Positions 5,404 to 8,675 of a stretch of 8,675 bases of DNA are shown one piece after another (position 1 is the stretch's first letter; the number at the start of each line of letters is the position of its first letter). The translations under genes and the position numbers were made by a program. The notes below the pieces were generated by a model, which searched no databases, was not told the DNA's origin, and saw nothing but the letters and a program-made list of their open reading frames with translations. The DNA comes from Gammaproteobacteria bacterium (GTDB lineage: Bacteria; Pseudomonadota; Gammaproteobacteria; Ga0077536): assembly GCA_030639105.1 (NCBI GenBank), contig DAOWDI010000050.1, forward strand, positions 1 through 8,675, read 5' to 3'.

Positions 5404-6077
5404 TGTCGTGCGAACAAGAAAAAGTCGCCATCGTGACCTCCGCAAGTATTTCGCAAATCAGAAACCCAGACCTGGAGTCGGAGGTCGAGCTACTCTACAG
5501 CGTGGATCTCCCTTATCACAATTTTCAACACGCGATCGATACGATTGTTGCCGCCGAACACATCACGCGCAGGTGTATGGAGGAAGGGATACGGATCGAC
5601 CACCAGGTCGTCTACTATTCGCTGTTATTTCACGATGCAGGATTCCACGACAATCACCGGGTGCTCGGTTTTGACACGAAAGAGGCCTACTCGGCAGACT
5701 TGGCGGTGCATCGTCTTGAGCAACACGGCATACTCGGCGGGACTGTCGAGAAGGTCGTGGCCGCAATACTCAGTACGCATAAAGATGCGAAATTCGTCAC
5801 CGTCGAACAGAAAGCGGTCCGCGCGGCCGACTTGTCGGGGCTGGCGGCCGACTATCAGACTTTCCGAAAAAACTCGGCCAACCTGAAAGGTGAATACGAG
5901 ATGTTCAATTCCAAAGTACTCAGCTGGCGCGAGTGGGTCGACCACGTTAGTAAGACCATCCAGTTTTACCTATCACAGGAAATCCGGTTGACGAGCTACT
6001 TTGTCAATGACAACGGTGAATCGGCCTTTCATCAAGCGGTAAGGGGAAACCTTGAGCGTCTCGTTGCCGAAGCCTGA
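5403..6077 (+). CDS. HD-domain metal-dependent phosphohydrolase, immediately after tRNA-Gly
   Basis: 224 residues from ATG 5403. HD-superfamily metal ligands are all present: His43 in PYHNFQHAIDTI, His77-Asp78 in LLFHDAGF, His126 in ILSTHK and Asp143 in AADLSGL. The YHNxxH pattern is shared with predicted HD hydrolases of the COG4339 type and with cyclic-nucleotide phosphodiesterases. The actual substrate is unknown. An in-frame ATG at 5376 lies inside the tRNA T arm (it would read MGSIPITRS, a common artefact of tRNA 3' ends) and is rejected. ATG 5403 shares its A with the tRNA CCA and has no Shine-Dalgarno. An in-frame GTG at 5433, with only a weak purine run upstream, still gives the whole HD domain and is a real alternative. 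It is convergent with the argS-SPOR pair, and its stop is 45 bases from the SPOR stop. Confidence 0.88.
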   Translation: MSCEQEKVAIVTSASISQIRNPDLESEVELLYSVDLPYHNFQHAIDTIVAAEHITRRCMEEGIRIDHQVVYYSLLFHDAGFHDNHRVLGFDTKEAYSADLAVHRLEQHGILGGTVEKVVAAILSTHKDAKFVTVEQKAVRAADLSGLAADYQTFRKNSANLKGEYEMFNSKVLSWREWVDHVSKTIQFYLSQEIRLTSYFVNDNGESAFHQAVRGNLERLVAEA

Positions 6078-6090
6078 GCTGTAGAGGGGT

Positions 6091-6116
6091 AAAAGAGAAC
6101 GGGAATCGAACTCCCG
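6091..6116 (-). terminator. Probable leftward terminator after the argS-SPOR operon
   Basis: Read on the minus strand just past the SPOR-gene stop, a 5-bp stem CGGGA / TCCCG (plus-strand arms 6100-6104 and 6112-6116, 7-nt loop) is followed by TTCTCTTTT. The stem is short and the T-run is interrupted, so it is a moderate candidate. The loop region contains GTTCGATTCCC, an 11-base match to the T arm of the tRNA-Gly at 5380-5390, in inverted orientation. Confidence 0.5.
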
Positions 6117-6122
6117 GGAGCC

Positions 6123-6710
6123 TCAATCCGCTGCGTCGCCGATTTTCAGTAGAATGTAGTTGTTCCCGGATTCAATGAGCCGCGCGCGCATCGCCTGAAT
6201 ACTCTTGAGATCGGTGAAAGGGCCGACGTGTACTCGATGCCAGACGTCTTGCCCATTGATAACCACCCGATGTATCTTTGCCCGTATGCCACGCAGCGCA
6301 AGTTGTGCCTTTGCACGGTCTGCGTCCTGGAACTGTTTGAACGATCCGACTTGCAGCACGTAGGTACCTCGTTTGAATTCGCTATTCGGTTTTCCCGGCG
6401 GGCTTGATATCTCCCAATCCGGTACCTTGACCTCGATCTCCGGCAGAATCTTGTAGAAATCAAACTTCCGCTTGGGTAGCGCGCGTTCCAGGTATTCTTC
6501 AAATTCGGTGCTCGAGAAAGAAGCCGGTTTGTCGATCGCCGTGCTTGCGCACTCGGTACCGACGCACGCCGGGAATTCGCCGCGCCAGAAGTAAACAGCC
6601 AGCGCAACGACGAGACCGACCGCAAGCCCGCTGATAAAAGACATCCAGCTGCCAATCGGCCGCTTTTTAGTTTTGGGCTTAGAAGCAGCATTTTTATAGT
6701 CTCTAGCCAT
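6123..6710 (-). CDS. FtsN-like SPOR-domain inner-membrane protein
   Basis: 195 residues with the FtsN-like layout: a short basic cytoplasmic tail (1-18, KPKTKKR), one transmembrane helix (about 19-41, IGSWMSFISGLAVGLVVALA), a periplasmic linker containing the FDFYKILPEIEV segment (83-94) common in SPOR proteins encoded beside argS, and a C-terminal SPOR domain (about 115-191, starting GTYVLQVGSF). SPOR domains bind peptidoglycan stripped of stem peptides, chiefly at the division septum. A periplasmic cysteine pair, Cys49 and Cys54, is present. The gene is translationally coupled to argS: its ATG overlaps the argS TAA by one base (TAATG), and GAGG lies 7 bases upstream, inside argS. A role in division or peptidoglycan binding is inferred; it may not be the essential FtsN itself. 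Confidence 0.93.
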   Translation of the reverse strand: MARDYKNAASKPKTKKRPIGSWMSFISGLAVGLVVALAVYFWRGEFPACVGTECASTAIDKPASFSSTEFEEYLERALPKRKFDFYKILPEIEVKVPDWEISSPPGKPNSEFKRGTYVLQVGSFKQFQDADRAKAQLALRGIRAKIHRVVINGQDVWHRVHVGPFTDLKSIQAMRARLIESGNNYILLKIGDAAD

Positions 6711-8455
6711 TACATCGCCTCGGGAGCCGATACACCCAATAAACCGAGCCCGTTGTGGAGCACCTGTTTGACGGCAAGTATCAGCGTGAGCCTGGCGTTT
6801 CGTTGGTCAACATCGTTGGTGATGATCCGGCAGCTGTTGTAGTAGGCGTGGAAGTCCGCGGCAAGTTCACGCAGAAAAATCGTGATGAGATGCGGTTCTC
6901 GGTTGCGCACGGCGGTTTCCAGGACTTCCGGATATTTCGAAAGGGCTACGGCAAGTTGCTTTTCTTTTGCGTCCTCAAGCCGCTCCCTACAGGCAAGGCC
7001 GGTTGCAGTGTCGGGTGCGTAGCCTTTATCGGCGAGCTGCGTAAACACACTGCAGATACGAGCATGTGCATACTGCACGTAATATACTGGGTTGTCGTTA
7101 CTCTCGGACTTCGCCAGATCGAGGTCAAAATCGAGATGCTGATCGGATCGGCGCGTAATGTAAAAAAACCTCGCGGCATCACGTCCCACCTCGGCGACTA
7201 GTTCGGCGAGGGTCACAAATTCACCCGATCGCGTCGACATCGACATCCTTTCTCCGTCGCGATAAAGCACGGCAAACTGCACCAGTAGTATCTCCAGGCG
7301 TTGCGGGTCCAGGCCCATCGCTTCGATTGCCGCCTTGACCCGGCTGACATAACCATGATGGTCGGCACCCCAGATATTGATCAGATGATCGAAGCCACGC
7401 CGATACTTATCGGCGTGGTAGGCAATGTCGGAAGCAAAATAGGTAGCCGTCCCGTTCTCCCGCACCACGACTCTGTCCTTTTCATCACCGAACACGGTAC
7501 TCTTGAACCATCGCGCTCCATCCTTGGTATAGACATAGTGGTTACCCAGTGCAGTGACCGCACCGTTGATGCTGTCGCTTTCGGCAAGCTGGCTCTCCGC
7601 AAACCAGTTATCGAATTCGACGCCGAATTCCAACAAGTCATTGTTGATTCCCGCAAGAATTTCATCGCGCGCAAAACGATGGATCTCAGCGTAGCGTGCT
7701 GATCCAAGCGCCGCCTTACTTCTCGCGATAAGCTCGTCCAATGCGGCTTCGGGATCTGTGATATTCACTGCTGTTTGCATCAAGAGGTCAGCCGAACAAT
7801 CAAATCGTTCACCGACATCCTCACGCAGATTTTGTGCCATCTTGATGATATAGTCGCCCTGATAAGCGTTTATGGGAAATTTCAAGGCGTGTCCGCAATC
7901 TTGAAGATAGCGCAGCACGACACTCGTCGCCAAAATATCCATCTGACGCCCAGCATCGTTGACATAATATTCCCGGCTGACGGTATAGCCGGCCGCGGTA
8001 AAAATATTGGCGAGCACGGCACCGTAGGCAGCACCGCGGCCGTGCCCGACATGAAGTGGGCCGGTCGGGTTGGCGGAGACAAATTCAATTTGAACGCGCT
8101 TGCCACCTCCAATATTCGAGCATCCATAGTTCTCATTTGATTCCAGAATGCAGCCGATAACGTCCATGAAAGCATCGGTTGCGACATGCAGATTGATAAA
8201 ACCCGGGCCGGCCGTTTCGGCCCGTTCGACGAGTGGGCTGGATTGCAGCTTATCGACGATCGCGGTAGCCAACTCGCGCGGTGCTACGCCTAGGGGTTTC
8301 GCCAGTATCAGCGCAATGTTGGTACTGAAGTCGCCATGATCCGGGTTCCGTGGCGCCTCCAATTGAATGTTGGGTACCGAAATTGAATGATGTGCCGCCT
8401 CCGCCAGCACGATATCGACTGCCTGCTTTAAAATCGTTCGTAATTTTTGCTTCAA
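6710..8455 (-). CDS. argS: Arginyl-tRNA synthetase
   Basis: 581 residues from TTG at 8455, close to the 577 of E. coli. It is a class I synthetase charging tRNA-Arg with arginine in an ATP-dependent reaction that needs the tRNA for activation. Seen: N-terminal additional domain (about 1-100, including NPDHGDFSTNIA), the HIGH-type motif ANPTGPLHVGHGRG with HVGH at 135-138, YYVNDAGRQ, WGADHHGY (ADHHGY 364-369), and the MSMSTRSG loop (404-411). That loop replaces canonical KMSKS, as is usual in many ArgRS. The C-terminal DALR-type anticodon-binding helical domain ends PEAM. Start choice: TTG has GGAAGG 5 bases upstream and gives the standard N-terminus MKQKLRTIL. A GTG at 8494 would add 13 atypical residues and has no ribosome site. 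It is co-transcribed with the SPOR gene. Confidence 0.97.
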   Translation of the reverse strand: MKQKLRTILKQAVDIVLAEAAHHSISVPNIQLEAPRNPDHGDFSTNIALILAKPLGVAPRELATAIVDKLQSSPLVERAETAGPGFINLHVATDAFMDVIGCILESNENYGCSNIGGGKRVQIEFVSANPTGPLHVGHGRGAAYGAVLANIFTAAGYTVSREYYVNDAGRQMDILATSVVLRYLQDCGHALKFPINAYQGDYIIKMAQNLREDVGERFDCSADLLMQTAVNITDPEAALDELIARSKAALGSARYAEIHRFARDEILAGINNDLLEFGVEFDNWFAESQLAESDSINGAVTALGNHYVYTKDGARWFKSTVFGDEKDRVVVRENGTATYFASDIAYHADKYRRGFDHLINIWGADHHGYVSRVKAAIEAMGLDPQRLEILLVQFAVLYRDGERMSMSTRSGEFVTLAELVAEVGRDAARFFYITRRSDQHLDFDLDLAKSESNDNPVYYVQYAHARICSVFTQLADKGYAPDTATGLACRERLEDAKEKQLAVALSKYPEVLETAVRNREPHLITIFLRELAADFHAYYNSCRIITNDVDQRNARLTLILAVKQVLHNGLGLLGVSAPEAM

Positions 8456-8460
8456 AAAGA

Positions 8461-8466
8461 CCTTCC
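8461..8466 (-). promoter_or_regulatory. Shine-Dalgarno supporting the TTG start of argS
   Basis: GGAAGG on the minus strand, 5 bases before TTG at 8453-8455. It is the only good ribosome site near the 5' end of argS, and it rules in favour of the rare TTG start over the upstream GTG. Confidence 0.75.
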
Positions 8467-8497
8467 CATTGTGCTGTCCCGCAATAAACCTCACTAT

Positions 8498-8518
8498 CGC
8501 CGGTCTTCGTCACCGGCG
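8498..8518 (-). promoter_or_regulatory. GC-rich hairpin in the argS leader
   Basis: Perfect 7-bp arms CGCCGGT and ACCGGCG with a 7-nt loop, about 43 bases upstream of the TTG start. There is no T-run on either side, so it is not a standard terminator. It could be a leader RNA structure affecting argS expression or an end-of-transcript stem for an upstream unit. The role is inferred. Confidence 0.35.
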
Positions 8519-8675
8519 AGTGCCTCTCAACCCTGACCGCTATTTTGGATACAACACGGTCCGTCCTGCTGTCGCGGACCTGTACAAGGTATCGATAGGC
8601 ACTAAGGGGCTGGACGTGCGCGCGATGGGTGCGCATTCTAGACCGCATCTCTCGTCAGATCGACGCGCGCAGCTC

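Larger units (their letters stand above)
8456..8675. other. argS upstream region and window edge
   Basis: About 220 bases. It contains a hairpin at 8498-8518, described separately. No frame on the minus strand stays open to the window edge, so no upstream gene of the argS operon is visible unless it ends within the last 20 bases. A rightward open stretch reaches the edge from a possible GTG at 8629 (VRILDRISRQIDARSS), but it is too short to call and lacks a ribosome site. No clear promoter hexamers are seen. Confidence 0.35.

Noticed and set aside
8250..8648. Leftward 132-codon open frame at the right end
   Set aside because: It overlaps the argS 5' end in another frame, and its overlapping part is simply out-of-frame argS.
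1..8675. CRISPR array, insertion sequence or prophage
   Set aside because: No spaced direct repeats, no transposase or integrase motifs and no paired terminal inverted repeats were seen. The tRNA could serve as an attachment site, but no integrase or second direct copy of its 3' end is present.

Overview
The window looks like a chromosomal segment of a moderately GC-rich gammaproteobacterium. The grounds are gammaproteobacterial-type argS, FtsN-like SPOR and trmB genes, a tRNA-Gly(CCC) closely resembling E. coli glyU with an encoded CCA, and a small secreted peptide whose N-terminus resembles the HvfA family. I cannot name the genus. I see no insertion sequence, CRISPR array, prophage gene or integrase.

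Layout: (1) 1-629, rightward C-terminal part of an HDOD signalling protein cut by the window edge. (2) 630-1611, a gene-poor stretch holding one short leftward gene for an HvfA-like exported peptide (984-1298). That gene has a strong Shine-Dalgarno, an AT-rich palindrome upstream and an intrinsic terminator downstream. A second leftward terminator (1513-1546) has no obvious gene of its own. (3) 1612-2673, rightward exported protein made of seven 36-residue Sel1 repeats. (4) 2779-4841, a leftward three-gene cluster: single-domain response regulator, metallo-beta-lactamase-fold hydrolase and trmB, with 16- and 7-bp gaps. (5) 4842-5329, non-coding, AT-rich at its left end. (6) 5330-5403, tRNA-Gly(CCC), followed with no gap by a rightward HD-domain phosphohydrolase gene whose first possible ATG shares the last A of the tRNA CCA. 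(7) 6123-8455, leftward argS and FtsN-like SPOR gene overlapping by one base (TAATG), with argS best started at a TTG.

Functionally the window mixes housekeeping (arginyl-tRNA synthesis, m7G tRNA modification, tRNA-Gly, cell-envelope SPOR protein) with signalling (HDOD, receiver domain plus hydrolase, HD phosphohydrolase). The response regulator and hydrolase are probably a functional pair, because they are adjacent and co-directional. The most unusual items are the HvfA-like peptide without its usual modification genes and without the usual Cys-Gly repeats, and the fused tRNA/HD-gene junction, where tRNA maturation would destroy the upstream start codon.
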